This document shows, piece by piece, positions 34,517 to 43,801 of a DNA stretch of 58,654 nt. The notes beneath the pieces were generated by a model. That model saw only the letters and a list, made by a program, of their open reading frames with translations. It ran no database searches and had not been told where the DNA came from. Each line of letters opens with the position of its first letter. The first letter of the stretch is position 1. The translations under genes and the position numbers were made by a program. Location of the stretch: the NCBI GenBank assembly GCA_028698615.1, contig JAQVWF010000003.1:1-58654 (forward strand). Reading direction: 5' to 3'. This DNA comes from Syntrophorhabdaceae bacterium (GTDB lineage Bacteria > Desulfobacterota > Syntrophorhabdia > Syntrophorhabdales > Syntrophorhabdaceae).

Positions 34517-34816
34517 TCACCCACGCCGGGGAACCACGATCTGACTTTGGTATTCCTTCAGCAGTCTGTCCATCTCTTGCCGGTAAAGGACCTGAAACTC
34601 CGGGGACTCGTATGTGAACCCCGGGTTATTGCGGAGGATTTCGGAGGCGACCTTGTCCCTGTAACCGGACTGACGCTCTGCGTCACCGGGATACATCACT
34701 TCCGCGACATCACACCGCTTGCCCTTGTTCTTGATCAATTGAGCTATGGGAATGGCCAGGTAAACAACAAGAACGACGACGGCCAATCCTGTCAAGGTGT
34801 ATATGAATATTGTCAT
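34517..34816 (-). CDS. Hypothetical single-pass membrane protein
   Basis: 99 aa. One N-terminal helix (IFIYTLTGLAVVVLVVYLAIPIAQLI) followed by a basic, then helical cytosolic tail (RDKVASEILRNNPGF...RQEMDRLLKEYQSQ). GGAGG is four bases before ATG 34816. No family recognised and no operon partner. Confidence 0.7.
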   Translation of the reverse strand: MTIFIYTLTGLAVVVLVVYLAIPIAQLIKNKGKRCDVAEVMYPGDAERQSGYRDKVASEILRNNPGFTYESPEFQVLYRQEMDRLLKEYQSQIVVPRRG

Positions 34817-35086
34817 TGTGCCTCCTCACAGGCATGCGATCTTCCAGGCAATTATATGATGGATCACACGCCCGGAGCATCGAGTTCAGATTGGCTGAGC
34901 ACGACGACAGGATAGCCCGAGAGGAAACGGGAGTCAAGAACTGCCTGGAGATGAATCTCTATTGCGGCCGATGCTGGCTTGATGCCAGGATGACCTTCCC
35001 TGGTCTGAATGTGTCACCTCTCAATACGCGCATTATGAACATATTTCGTGCAGGGTCAACAGATGGGCGCAGATCCCTGTCACTAT

Positions 35087-36388
35087 TTAAAGGATTTTCG
35101 CTGACAGGAGCGGCTGGTGATGTCCGTGAACACGTCCGATATCACCTTCGCTGATCCCGGCTTCTGCGGCAAATTCCGGCCAGGCTTCCACGGCCTCCTG
35201 GACCTGACCGAGTATCTTCTTCGGGTTGCCGATCATGAAACGCTCGGCGACCAAGAGAAAGTCCTCGAGTCTGATATCGCTGAACTTCCCGTTGACGGCC
35301 ATGAGGTGCTGGTATGTCCATTCCCCCTTCGGATTGTACGCATGGGTTATGTCATAGGCCGGGGCAAGCTCCCACGACCCTCCCTGTCGAAGAATGAAGG
35401 AGAAGTTCTTCGTGTGGTCATCGCAATTGGCGGCCATGACATTGAACGCTACCCGACGGAAAGCCTCTTCCAGGGCAGCATGGCCCAGCTGCAGCTGCTC
35501 GATTGCCATGAAGAACTGGCTGTAGTCGTGAGTCGCTTTTTGCTTGAAGTCCAGGTGCTTCATGGCGCAGAGGGTCTGCATGTGGTGCCTGGCGTTTCCG
35601 TCACGATCGAAGCGGCGTGTCATGAAGTGGGCACGGCCGTTCTCCTCCATCAGCCGGCATGGTGATATGGATATGCCTGCCCTGCGGGCCATGAGGTAGT
35701 ATGCGTACTCGATGCGGCCGTAGTTCCGGGATCCCCCGAGTTCCCGGTCGGCTCCTACGCCATCAAACTTCAGTATCCAGTGCTCGAACCCCGGTTCGAC
35801 ATCGAACTGTCCTGACCGGATCTCGTCCGTTTTCGGGTTCCAGGCTATGGCTGCCTTGGCCCTTGCCCCGCCGGCGGATGTTCCGACCTGGATGATCTGC
35901 TGCAGGGCTGCCTTGGCCGTGTTGTCCGAACCTATATCGCCCTGGACTGCGCGCCGGGCGCTTTCGACAAGGCGAGAGAGCTTTATAGCGGTGCTCCTTT
36001 TTACCTCCGGTCCAATTACCGGCCTGAACTCCAGCGCGCCTGTGCCTCGCCTGCCCATGTAAGCCAGGCGGTCAAGGGCTGTTATGTCCAGCCTGTCGAT
36101 GCCTTTGCCTGCCATCCATGCGTCAATGAGGGCATTTCCGAAGTCATCCGGCAGGGCGTCGGCGATCATCCCCGGCAACCGCTTGAAGGTCAGCTCCGGC
36201 AGATCGGTGAAAACGAAAGGCGCGCGTGCGTTCGCGAGCGGCATGGTCAACGGCGCAAGCTCGATGCCGGCCGCAGCGAACGCGGGATCATATTCGAAAG
36301 CATAGTAGCCAAGTCTGGGGTCGACCGCCAGAGCCCCGGCACGTTTTCCCCACACACGAACTTCGATCGCCCGCACCGGTCTATGCAT
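35087..36388 (-). CDS. hipA: HipA-type serine/threonine kinase toxin
   Basis: 433 aa from ATG 36388, overlapping the hipB stop by 8 bp, with AAGGGGACG upstream. HipA family features: N-terminal couple domain (VRVWGKRAGALAVD, FTDLPELTFKRLPGMIADALPDDFGN), GTSAGGARAKA loop near 190 and the kinase core NCDDHTKNFSFIL near 345 (catalytic Asp and Asn) followed by APAYDITHAY. HipA kinases phosphorylate targets such as glutamyl-tRNA synthetase and cause dormancy; HipB holds them in check. Catalytic residues appear intact, so the toxin is probably active. Confidence 0.93.
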   Translation of the reverse strand: MHRPVRAIEVRVWGKRAGALAVDPRLGYYAFEYDPAFAAAGIELAPLTMPLANARAPFVFTDLPELTFKRLPGMIADALPDDFGNALIDAWMAGKGIDRLDITALDRLAYMGRRGTGALEFRPVIGPEVKRSTAIKLSRLVESARRAVQGDIGSDNTAKAALQQIIQVGTSAGGARAKAAIAWNPKTDEIRSGQFDVEPGFEHWILKFDGVGADRELGGSRNYGRIEYAYYLMARRAGISISPCRLMEENGRAHFMTRRFDRDGNARHHMQTLCAMKHLDFKQKATHDYSQFFMAIEQLQLGHAALEEAFRRVAFNVMAANCDDHTKNFSFILRQGGSWELAPAYDITHAYNPKGEWTYQHLMAVNGKFSDIRLEDFLLVAERFMIGNPKKILGQVQEAVEAWPEFAAEAGISEGDIGRVHGHHQPLLSAKIL

Positions 36389-36698
36389 TGGGCGTCCCCT
36401 TCCTGCGGGAGGCGCGCTGCCTTGGCGATTTCTTCTTTGACTCAAGGATCTGCATGGGGCTGATAGAAACCTCCGGGGAGAGAGAGGTCAGCCATTCCGC
36501 CCTGCCCAGGGCGCGCAGAACCCGGACGAACGACCTGACTGTGGCGCCCTTGCCTCCTTCGAGATTCTTCAAGGCGTTCAGGGATACCCCGGCGCGCTCG
36601 GCCAGAACGCGCTGGTCGATGTCCTGCAGAAGCCGCATGCGGCGAAGTTGTTGCCCAATCTCCTGTTCCCATTCCTCAGCTGTGTGAAACATATCCAT
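36381..36698 (-). CDS. hipB: HipB-like Xre family antitoxin
   Basis: 105 aa. Helix-turn-helix in IGQQLRRMRLLQDIDQRVLAERAGVSLNALKNLEGGKGAT; basic tail (SKKKSPRQRASRRKG). Directly precedes hipA, the normal antitoxin-first order. Expected to bind HipA and repress the joint promoter in the AT-rich region upstream (36699-36830), where TAATAG-like words recur (36697, 36721, 36784). Confidence 0.88.
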   Translation of the reverse strand: MDMFHTAEEWEQEIGQQLRRMRLLQDIDQRVLAERAGVSLNALKNLEGGKGATVRSFVRVLRALGRAEWLTSLSPEVSISPMQILESKKKSPRQRASRRKGTPNA

Positions 36699-37114
36699 AA
36701 TAGACCTCTTTAGGGTTGCTATAATAGATAAGTATACACAATGGATTTAAAACAGTCTACTGCAATTATCGGATTGTTATGCTGTAATAGCCTTTATCGA
36801 ATTCATTATATCGCGATGGTCTATAGTGTAGCCCTCTAAAAGTCCATTATGTCAACGTAATGGCAACTCAGGCAAGCGGGCCCTGTCGCTTTGCATAATC
36901 GATGCTCAGCCGTTTCCTGGCAGGATAGGTATCCAGTAAAAGTCGCACGGCACTTTCTGCCAGCATATAAGACATATATAATTGATGCCGCGGATTCGAG
37001 AGGATGTCCGGTGTGAAGGCCGTGATATTCGTGCCGTCGGCCTCCGTGCCGGCGTCGGCCAGGAACAGCATCCAATACGTAGTCACAGCGTAGTCACGTA
37101 CTTTCTTGTAAGAG
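36699..37114. other. AT-rich region upstream of hipBA
   Basis: About 416 bp between hipB and tRNA-Arg. The hipB-proximal 140 bp are AT-rich with repeated ATAATAG/GTAATAG words, a likely promoter-operator. The rest holds one minus-strand frame (36868-37086) listed separately. I see no integrase and no duplicate of the tRNA 3' end. Confidence 0.45.
36868..37086 (-). CDS. Doubtful small ORF beside tRNA-Arg
   Basis: 72 codons starting at GTG 37086. The first half uses GC-rich codons (FLADAGTEADGTN...) and reads like protein; there is no ribosome binding site and no known motif. It may be a short hypothetical gene or the remnant of a longer one. The open frame continues back toward the tRNA gene without a better start. 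Confidence 0.2.
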   Translation of the reverse strand: MTTYWMLFLADAGTEADGTNITAFTPDILSNPRHQLYMSYMLAESAVRLLLDTYPARKRLSIDYAKRQGPLA

Positions 37115-37188
<74 letters not shown>

Positions 37189-37283
37189 GCGGTCAGTTAT
37201 TATAGCGACTTTGCCTTCTTATTTCAACATAATCGGTGAAGCCTCGAGGGGCGTTCAAAAAAGCGGCCTTGTTCATTATGTTC

Positions 37284-37311
37284 TTGAAAAAAAACCTGAG
37301 TGGGGTTATGT
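37284..37311 (+). promoter_or_regulatory. Possible promoter of the bS22-like gene
   Basis: TTGAAA (37284-37289), 16-bp spacer, TTATGT (37306-37311), about 60 bp before the small ribosomal-protein-like gene. A moderate match only. Confidence 0.3.
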
Positions 37312-37372
37312 TGTTAGCGTTTACGAACTCTGGATAAACAGTTTTTGACTTTCACATACCAACGAGGTGAGC

Positions 37373-37465
37373 ATGGGCAGTGTAATGAAGTGGAGGAAAA
37401 AGAAGATCAGGAAACATAAATATAAAAAGCTAAGAAGAAGGACGCGGCATCAGCGGAGGAAATAG
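37373..37465 (+). CDS. bS22-like small ribosomal protein (AURKAIP1/COX24 domain)
   Basis: 30 aa, highly basic (about 60% K/R), starting MGSVMKWRKKK and ending in TRHQRRK. The opening MGSV.K.RKK...KHK.KKL.RRTR..RRK is the signature of the AURKAIP1/COX24-domain micro-proteins, including bS22 found bound to mycobacterial ribosomes. GAGGTGAGC sits just before the ATG. The last 36 bp overlap the 3' end of the nfo gene on the other strand. Easily missed because of its size; probably a ribosome component. Confidence 0.85.
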   Translation: MGSVMKWRKKKIRKHKYKKLRRRTRHQRRK

Positions 37466-38263
37466 CGAGCGCATAACCTTCATATTAACTTCGTCCATAT
37501 TGCCCATCTTCGGCGTTTCCATAACGCCCGCCAGATGGGCAAATCTTTTATCCCTCATAAGCGTCCTGAAGAATCCGAGGCCGATCTCACCCTGGCCTAT
37601 ATGCCAGTGGCGGTCAGTGTGCGTACCGGCGGCCGCCTTTGAATCATTGAGATGAAAGAGACCTATTTTCTCCCGTCCCAGTGTCTTTTCGAAATCCTTC
37701 ATGAACCCCAGCCAGACAGTACGTTCCTTTATATTGCATCCCGCTTCGAAGAGGTGCGCCGTGTCAATGCAAAAGAAGGTCTTGTCCTTGCGCGAGACGC
37801 CCTCATAGATGCGCGCCAATTCTTCAATGTTCCTTCCCAGGGTGTTCCCCTGGCCGGCCGTGTTCTCGATAAGGATCGCGATGTCATGCACATCGTGAAC
37901 ACGATCGATCGCCTCAGCGATCAGCCTCACGCCTGAGCGCCTGTCAGGGCGCGATCCGGGATGAACGACGAGGAAGTGGATTCCCAGTCGTGCGCACAAC
38001 GAGGCCTCATGGAGCAATCCCTTCAAGTTTCGCTCGTCCTCGTCGATCTTCGCTAGATTGGGAAGATACGATAGATGGGCAAAGACAGGCAACTGCGCCG
38101 ACAGGCGGTCAAAGGCCTCCATGTCTGCCTCCGATAGTTCCCTTTGCATCCATGACCGCGGGTTCTTGACAAATATCTGCACCGCCTGGCACTCGAGTTC
38201 GTTCGCCCTTCTCAACGTATCATCAAATCCCTTTGATATGGAAACATGAAAACCAATCTTCAT
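37430..38263 (-). CDS. nfo: Deoxyribonuclease IV (AP endonuclease)
   Basis: 277 aa from ATG 38263 (CGGAG upstream); the much longer open frame upstream is antisense to the phosphofructokinase gene and not coding. MKIGFHVSISKG start, FVKNPRSW, LVVHPGS, IENTAGQG, FCIDTAHLFEAG, HLNDSK and HWHIGQGEIG give the metal ligands of the three-zinc TIM-barrel nuclease. It cuts DNA at abasic sites in base excision repair. Its 3' end overlaps the tiny bS22-like gene in antisense. Confidence 0.95.
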   Translation of the reverse strand: MKIGFHVSISKGFDDTLRRANELECQAVQIFVKNPRSWMQRELSEADMEAFDRLSAQLPVFAHLSYLPNLAKIDEDERNLKGLLHEASLCARLGIHFLVVHPGSRPDRRSGVRLIAEAIDRVHDVHDIAILIENTAGQGNTLGRNIEELARIYEGVSRKDKTFFCIDTAHLFEAGCNIKERTVWLGFMKDFEKTLGREKIGLFHLNDSKAAAGTHTDRHWHIGQGEIGLGFFRTLMRDKRFAHLAGVMETPKMGNMDEVNMKVMRSLFPPLMPRPSS

Positions 38264-38326
38264 GACCGCTCCGATGCATACAGGATATGACAAAAAGCCT
38301 TGCAAATAAAGACGGAAAGATGCACA

Positions 38327-39589
38327 ATGTACGGCATGAGCAAAGAGACCATAGGGATCATTGTCGGCGGCGGACCCGCACCTGGCATCAACGGAGTCAT
38401 CAGCGCCGCAACTATCGAGGCGATCAACTCGGGGAAAAAAGTCGTCGGTATCAAGGGTGGTTTCAAGGCCCTCTTCGACGGGCATAAGGACATATTCATG
38501 CCGCTCACGATCGACGACGTGTCGCGGATACACGCCTCGGGGGGCTCCATTCTGCGAACCTCGCGGGACAAGCCGGAGAATGCCAAGGCAAAGTTCAAGA
38601 CCCTTATGTCCACCCTGAAAGGGGCGGGCATCAAGTATCTCATAACCATCGGCGGCGACGGCACCCTCTACATGGCAAACTGGATCGAGCGAGAGGCCCG
38701 CGGCTCGGTAAGCGTCGTGCACACCCCCAAGACGATCGACAACGACATACCGCTTCCCGGCGGTTTCTCCACCTTTGGCTTCCAGACCGCCCGCCACGTC
38801 GGGGTCTACATTGTCAACAATATCATAGAGGATGCCCGCACAATGGGCCGATGGTATTTCATCACCACCATGGGGAGGCACGCGGGGCATCTGGCGCTTG
38901 GCATGGGCAAAGCGGCCGGCGCGACGATATGCCTCATTCCCGAGGAATTCCCCGAAAAAAAGCTTTCCTTCAAAAAGGTTGCAGACATCCTCACCGCTTC
39001 CATACTGAAACGGCGCAGCATGGACAGGGACTACGGCGTAGCCATTCTCGCCGAGGGGATATCGGAGAAATTCGACCTCGAGGAACTGGGCAAGCACGAG
39101 GAAGTGGAACGCAACGAAAAGGGCGAGCTCAAGCTTTCCGAGATACAGCTGGGAAGGGTCCTCAGGGACTTCGTCAACAAGACCCTTTCCGAAATGGGCA
39201 TCGAGGGGGTCGGCATTGTGGACAAGAACATCGGCTACGAGCTGCGCGCCGCCAACCCCATACCTTTCGATGTGGAATATACACGCAATCTCGGTTACGG
39301 CGCTGTCAGGTACCTTCTCAAGGGTGGCACCGGCTCCATGATAGTCGCCTATGAAGGCAATCTGAAACCCGTTCCCTTTGTCGAGATAATCGACTACAAG
39401 ACGGGAAAGGTCAAGATCAGAAGGGTGGATATGGCAACGGAGACTTACGAGGTTGCCAGGAAATACATGATACGTGTTGAAAGGGAAGATTTCGAGGGCC
39501 CTCATCTGGCGCACCTCGCCAGGGCTGCCAACATGTCGCCGGAAGATTTCAGATCTCGCTTCGAATATATTCTCGGCCCGCCTCTCTAG
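38327..39589 (+). CDS. pfkA: 6-phosphofructokinase (group II/PPi-like lineage)
   Basis: 420 aa from ATG 38327 (ATG 38336 and TTG 38300 are alternatives). GGGPAPGINGVI near 15, TIGGDGTLYMAN near 110, TPKTIDNDIPLPGG near 140 and TTMGRHAGHLALG near 185. The length and PKTIDND (Lys) are typical of the PPi-enzyme lineage, but the selectivity position reads GGDG (Gly) rather than GGDD, which in trypanosomal and plant relatives goes with ATP use. Thus a glycolytic enzyme, probably ATP-dependent, with some doubt. It diverges from nfo over a 63-bp spacer. Confidence 0.9.
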   Translation: MYGMSKETIGIIVGGGPAPGINGVISAATIEAINSGKKVVGIKGGFKALFDGHKDIFMPLTIDDVSRIHASGGSILRTSRDKPENAKAKFKTLMSTLKGAGIKYLITIGGDGTLYMANWIEREARGSVSVVHTPKTIDNDIPLPGGFSTFGFQTARHVGVYIVNNIIEDARTMGRWYFITTMGRHAGHLALGMGKAAGATICLIPEEFPEKKLSFKKVADILTASILKRRSMDRDYGVAILAEGISEKFDLEELGKHEEVERNEKGELKLSEIQLGRVLRDFVNKTLSEMGIEGVGIVDKNIGYELRAANPIPFDVEYTRNLGYGAVRYLLKGGTGSMIVAYEGNLKPVPFVEIIDYKTGKVKIRRVDMATETYEVARKYMIRVEREDFEGPHLAHLARAANMSPEDFRSRFEYILGPPL

Positions 39590-39632
39590 AAACGTCTTCC
39601 GAGACATATGTGCTCAATCGCGCGCGAATAAT

Positions 39633-40871
39633 ATGATAGACGAGAGGAAGAAATTTCAGGAAGTCCTCAACGTCGGCCTTGAAGTCATCCAGACCAGGGA
39701 CATCGATATCCTTTTGGAGCGTATCCTCACAAAGGCGCGTCACCTGACGAACGCCGATGCCGGGTCCATTTACATCAAGGAAGGCGAAACACTGCTTTTC
39801 CGCTATACCCAGAACGACACGCTGCAGAAACAGCTCCCTGCCGGCAAAAAACTGATCTATTCAACCTTCACAATTCCCGTCAGCAATCAATCAATCTCGG
39901 GTTATGTCGCGAACACAGGAAAGGTCCTCAACCTGGACAACGTTTACACTCTCGCCGGCAGCGTACCCTTTTCCTTTGATCCTTCATACGACAAGATCTC
40001 GGGATACAAGACGCGGTCCGTGCTCTCCTTTCCGTTGAAAACCCACACCGATGAGGTGGTCGGGGTGCTTCAGCTTATCAATGCCACAGATCCGGGCGGA
40101 AATATCATTCCCTTTCAACGCGAGGACGAACCCTTCGTCGTCCACTTTGCCAACAACGCCGCCATAGCTATCGAACGGGCGACAATGACGCGCGATATCA
40201 TATTGCGCATGATAAAGATGGCGGAGCTTCGAGACCCCATGGAAACGGGCGCCCATGTGAACCGCGTTTCATCTTATTCCGTCGAACTCTACGAGGTCTG
40301 GGCGGCCAGGAAAGGCATCGGCAAGGCGGAACTGGAACAGAACAGGGACATCCTCAAGATGTCAGCCATGCTCCACGATGTGGGCAAAGTCGCCATAACG
40401 GACCTCATCCTCAAGAAACCTGCCCGTCTCGACAGCTATGAATACGAAGTGATGAAACAGCATACCTATCTTGGAGCGCAGCTCTTCTCCCATCAGCGCT
40501 CCGATTTCGACAAAGCCGCCTTCCTCGTTGCCCTCAACCATCACGAAAGATGGGATGGCAAAGGTTATCCCGGCTATATCGATTACGCAACGGGCGAACC
40601 CCTGCCTGGTTTTGAGGACTTAAGCGGCCGGGCCATAGGCAAGAAACAAGAGGAGATTCCCGTCTTCGGCCGCATCGTCGCCATCGCCGACGTCTTCGAT
40701 GCGCTGAGTTCGGGAAGGTCCTACAAGGAGCCCTGGGAGGAAGAACGCGTCCTCGAAACAATGGACCGCGAACGAGGCCGGCACTTCGACCCCGAAATGC
40801 TCGACGTCTTCTTCTCCATCCTCGATATGATCCGCAATATCATGCACCGCTACCCGGATAACAGCGAATAG
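39633..40871 (+). CDS. GAF-HD-GYP domain protein, putative c-di-GMP phosphodiesterase
   Basis: 412 aa. N-terminal GAF sensor domain (about 20-190: TNADAGSIYIKEGETLLF, VGVLQLINA), then HD-GYP: GAHVNRVSSYS, MLHDVGKVAITDLILKKPARL (HD pair), HTYLGAQLF, LNHHERWDGKGYP (the GYP signature) and VFGRIVAIADVFDALSSGRSYK. The HD and HH residues that hold the metal centre are present, so hydrolysis of c-di-GMP is likely, controlled by the GAF ligand. Start ATG 39633 has only a weak site; the in-frame upstream codons overlap the phosphofructokinase gene. Confidence 0.9.
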   Translation: MIDERKKFQEVLNVGLEVIQTRDIDILLERILTKARHLTNADAGSIYIKEGETLLFRYTQNDTLQKQLPAGKKLIYSTFTIPVSNQSISGYVANTGKVLNLDNVYTLAGSVPFSFDPSYDKISGYKTRSVLSFPLKTHTDEVVGVLQLINATDPGGNIIPFQREDEPFVVHFANNAAIAIERATMTRDIILRMIKMAELRDPMETGAHVNRVSSYSVELYEVWAARKGIGKAELEQNRDILKMSAMLHDVGKVAITDLILKKPARLDSYEYEVMKQHTYLGAQLFSHQRSDFDKAAFLVALNHHERWDGKGYPGYIDYATGEPLPGFEDLSGRAIGKKQEEIPVFGRIVAIADVFDALSSGRSYKEPWEEERVLETMDRERGRHFDPEMLDVFFSILDMIRNIMHRYPDNSE

Positions 40872-40912
40872 AAAACCGTTTCAGCGTGAAACTTTAAACC
40901 TTCGGAAACCGG

Positions 40913-42037
40913 CTAGACGTAGACCCGCAATACCCTTCTCGAGATCTTGCACAGTATTTCGTAGGGGATCGTGCCCGCCAGTTCGGCCATCTCATTGGCG
41001 GAAATGCGCATCCCTTCACCGTCGCCTTCGCCGAGTAGAATCGCTTCATCTCCACTTTCGACACCATCGAGACCGGTGATATCGGCAAGGATCCAGTCCA
41101 TGCAGACCCTTCCGACGATATTGCATTCCCTGCTGTTTATTAACACCCGACCCTTGTTCGAAAGCGACCTGGGATATCCGTCCGAGTATCCAACGGGTAT
41201 ATAAGCAATCCGCGTGATGCGGGGGGTCTCGTAGGTCCTTCCATAACTCAGGGGCACTCCGGCGGGCAACTCCCTGCAAAAGGCTATGCGGGCCACGACC
41301 TTCATCACCTGCCGCAGAGGGAGGACCTCTTCGAGGGACCGCGACGGATGGGAACCATAGAGGCTTATGCCGGCGCGCACGAGAGAGAAATGGGCCTCGG
41401 GGTAGGTGACAATAGCGCCGCTGCTGCTCATATGCACGTATGCCGGGTCGAGGCCTGCCGTTTTGAAGATATCCACCACTTTAGCGAACGTCCTGATCTG
41501 GGAAAGCCCGAAGTCGTCTCGCACCTCCGACGACGGGAAATGGGTCATGACGCCTTCCGTCTTGAGTCCCGGGGCTCCCGCAAGAATGGCGGCGATCCTT
41601 TGCGCATCTTCCGGTCTGAAACCGAGCCTCCCCATGCCCGTGTCGAACTTTATGTGCACCCTGAGGGGCCGGGCAAATTCCTTTGATCGATCCGCCAACC
41701 TTCCAAGAAGCGCATCATCGTAAACTGCCGGTGTCAGATCATAGCGAAGGACCGGCTCGACCTCATCCCAGGAAAACACGCCGCTCATGACGAGGAGGGG
41801 TGCTGTGATGCCGCCTTTTCTGAGATCCACGCCTTCGTCGACCGTTGCCACACCCAGGTAATCGATGCCGATCGACTCCAGTCTCCTCGAGACCTCAAGG
41901 GCCCCGTGACCGTAAGCATCGGCCTTGACGACGCCAAGGAGCCCGGCGCCCGGGCTTAGCCGCTGCCTGATGGACCGGTAATTGTACTCGAGGGCGCCAA
42001 GGTCGATATAGGCGACCGCCCTCGGAGAGTTCGACAT
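40913..42037 (-). CDS. alr: Alanine racemase
   Basis: 374 aa. AYIDLGALEYNYRSIR start and GVVKADAYGHGALEVSR with the PLP-binding Lys near 38; C-terminal domain with YGRTYETPR (catalytic Tyr), YIPVGYSDGYPR and NIVGRVCMDWILADIT. Makes D-alanine for peptidoglycan. The stop of the upstream hemL-ahbB pair's last gene is 17 bp away, so all three may be co-transcribed. Confidence 0.96.
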   Translation of the reverse strand: MSNSPRAVAYIDLGALEYNYRSIRQRLSPGAGLLGVVKADAYGHGALEVSRRLESIGIDYLGVATVDEGVDLRKGGITAPLLVMSGVFSWDEVEPVLRYDLTPAVYDDALLGRLADRSKEFARPLRVHIKFDTGMGRLGFRPEDAQRIAAILAGAPGLKTEGVMTHFPSSEVRDDFGLSQIRTFAKVVDIFKTAGLDPAYVHMSSSGAIVTYPEAHFSLVRAGISLYGSHPSRSLEEVLPLRQVMKVVARIAFCRELPAGVPLSYGRTYETPRITRIAYIPVGYSDGYPRSLSNKGRVLINSRECNIVGRVCMDWILADITGLDGVESGDEAILLGEGDGEGMRISANEMAELAGTIPYEILCKISRRVLRVYV

Positions 42038-42053
42038 TGAAAGGCCTCCTTAA

Positions 42054-43352
42054 TTATTGCATGGAACGGATGCCGCGGAACACCTTTTCATATGCCCCGA
42101 CGGTTCGATCTATCTCGGCCTGATGCAGTGTGAGCGTGACGAATGACGCCTCGAACTGGCTGGGGGCGAAAAAGATGCCCTCATCCAACATGGCCTTGAA
42201 GAACCTCTCGTAGAGGTCCCTGTCGGACGCCGCTGCGGCGGCGCAGCCGGTCACGGCGTTCCTCGAAAAGAACCCCGTAAACATGCCGGTTATGGAATTT
42301 ATGCGGTAGGGAATCTCATATCGGCCTGCAATGGCCGCTATCTCCTTCGATAAGGTCAGTCCCGTGCTGTTAAGACGCGCATAGAGTTCATCGGAATTGC
42401 GCCTCAGGAAGTCCAGCACGTGAAGACCGGCGCGCACGGCAACGGGGTTCCCCGAAAGAGTGCCAGCCTGGTACACATCTCCGAGCGGGGCAAGGCGTTC
42501 CATGATATGCCTTTTCCCGCCGAAGGCGCCTATGGGGAAACCTCCGCCGATTATCTTGCCGAGACAGGTTATGTCGGGATCGATGTCATAGATGTGCTGG
42601 GCACCGCCGAAGGTGACACGGAAGCCCGTGATAACCTCGTCGAAGATGAGAAGGATGCCCTTCCGTCTACACAGGGCCTCGAGCCCTTTAAGAAAACCCT
42701 CTTCAGGAAGGATGACTCCCATGTTCCCCATGATGGGCTCCACGATGACGCAGGCGATGTCATCGCTGGCGTCCATGATGCTTTCCACCGTTCCAAGGCT
42801 GTTGAACTCTGCCACGTAGGTGTGCTTCGCCAGGTCCGCAGGCACCCCGGCGCTGTCGGGAATGCCGAATGTCGCAAGCCCTGACCCGGCCTTGACGAGC
42901 AGGCTGTCCACATGCCCGTGATAGCAGCCGCGGAACTTGATGACCCCGTTCCTGCCTGTGTATCCCCGGGCAAGTCTCAGGGCGCTCATGGTGGCCTCCG
43001 TGCCGGAAGTCGTCAGGCGCAGGCAGTCTATGGAGGGAAAGGCCTCCGTGATAAGACGGGCAAGGTCTATCTCGTGAGGATGGCAGGCCCCGAAGCTTGT
43101 CCCGTCGAGGAGAGCCCCGGTGACGGTCGCGATAAGGCCTTCGTCGGCATGGCCGAGAATGATGGCTCCCCAGGAGGACACATAATCCACAAAGGCATTC
43201 CCGTCGACGTCATAAAGCCAGGATCCCTTCGCCCTCTTTACGAAAAAAGGCCTGTCGTGAACGGACATGAAGGCCCTCACGGGGCTGTTCACTCCCCCCG
43301 GAATGCATTGTTGCGCCTCGTCGCAATATCTATCGGATGTTGCCTTTATCAT
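42054..43352 (-). CDS. hemL: Glutamate-1-semialdehyde 2,1-aminomutase
   Basis: 432 aa from ATG 43352 (GGTGAG upstream; overlaps the AhbB-like stop by 4 bp). MIKATSDRYCDEAQQCIPGGVNSPVRAF start, TTSGTEATMSALRLARGYTGR, LIFDEVITGFR and CLGKIIGGGFPIGAFGG with the PLP Lys. It makes 5-aminolevulinate, the first tetrapyrrole precursor, in the C5 route. Coupling with a siroheme decarboxylase gene indicates joint control of heme synthesis. Confidence 0.96.
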   Translation of the reverse strand: MIKATSDRYCDEAQQCIPGGVNSPVRAFMSVHDRPFFVKRAKGSWLYDVDGNAFVDYVSSWGAIILGHADEGLIATVTGALLDGTSFGACHPHEIDLARLITEAFPSIDCLRLTTSGTEATMSALRLARGYTGRNGVIKFRGCYHGHVDSLLVKAGSGLATFGIPDSAGVPADLAKHTYVAEFNSLGTVESIMDASDDIACVIVEPIMGNMGVILPEEGFLKGLEALCRRKGILLIFDEVITGFRVTFGGAQHIYDIDPDITCLGKIIGGGFPIGAFGGKRHIMERLAPLGDVYQAGTLSGNPVAVRAGLHVLDFLRRNSDELYARLNSTGLTLSKEIAAIAGRYEIPYRINSITGMFTGFFSRNAVTGCAAAAASDRDLYERFFKAMLDEGIFFAPSQFEASFVTLTLHQAEIDRTVGAYEKVFRGIRSMQ

Positions 43353-43801
43353 ATTCTCACCGTAAAAGATGTCTTCTTGAATTCCTTTAAGCTGAAAAGC
43401 ACCCGGTAATCCCCGATGCCCGATCGTGATGCCATCCCTTCGATGACGGCCAGGCACTCTTCTTTCGTCCTGCCGTGCACCATGGTATAGAGATTATAGG
43501 GCCAATACCCGCCGGTGTCACGTTCATAACAATGGCTGACCTCGTCAAAGCCTGCCATGATACCGCCCACCTTTTCCATCTCGGCCGCGGGTACGCGCCA
43601 CACGACCATGGCGTTGCCTTCATAGGAGACAGCACGGTGAGACACCATAGCCGCTATCCTCCGGATGAACCCGGCCTTTTTTAACGCCTCAAGCTCGTCG
43701 ATCAGTGCCTGCCCTGTCATCCCCATCGACTGCGCCATGTCCTCGTAAGGCCTTTCGGTCACCGGGAAATCGGCGGGCAATCCGTCCAGATGGTTATTCA
43801 T
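43349..43801 (-). CDS. ahbB: Siroheme decarboxylase subunit, AhbB-like
   Basis: 150 aa, Lrp/AsnC-like fold. DFPVTERPYEDMAQSMGM, GFIRRIAAMVSHRAVSYEGNAMVVW and EVSHCYERDTGGYWPYNLYTMVHG match AhbA/AhbB/NirDLGH proteins, where the V-SHxYER segment contacts the substrate. AhbAB removes two acetate groups from siroheme, giving 12,18-didecarboxysiroheme on the alternative heme path of anaerobes. AhbA is not in the window. No DNA-binding helix-turn-helix of a true regulator is apparent beyond the fold's own N-terminus. Confidence 0.87.
   Translation of the reverse strand: MNNHLDGLPADFPVTERPYEDMAQSMGMTGQALIDELEALKKAGFIRRIAAMVSHRAVSYEGNAMVVWRVPAAEMEKVGGIMAGFDEVSHCYERDTGGYWPYNLYTMVHGRTKEECLAVIEGMASRSGIGDYRVLFSLKEFKKTSFTVRI

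Noticed and set aside
38264-39607. Long upstream extension of the nfo frame
   Set aside because: Antisense to the well-supported phosphofructokinase gene; nfo starts with MKIGFHVS at 38263.
43349-43801. AsnC/Lrp transcriptional regulator
   Set aside because: Substrate-binding SHxYER segment and coupling with hemL fit a siroheme decarboxylase subunit better.
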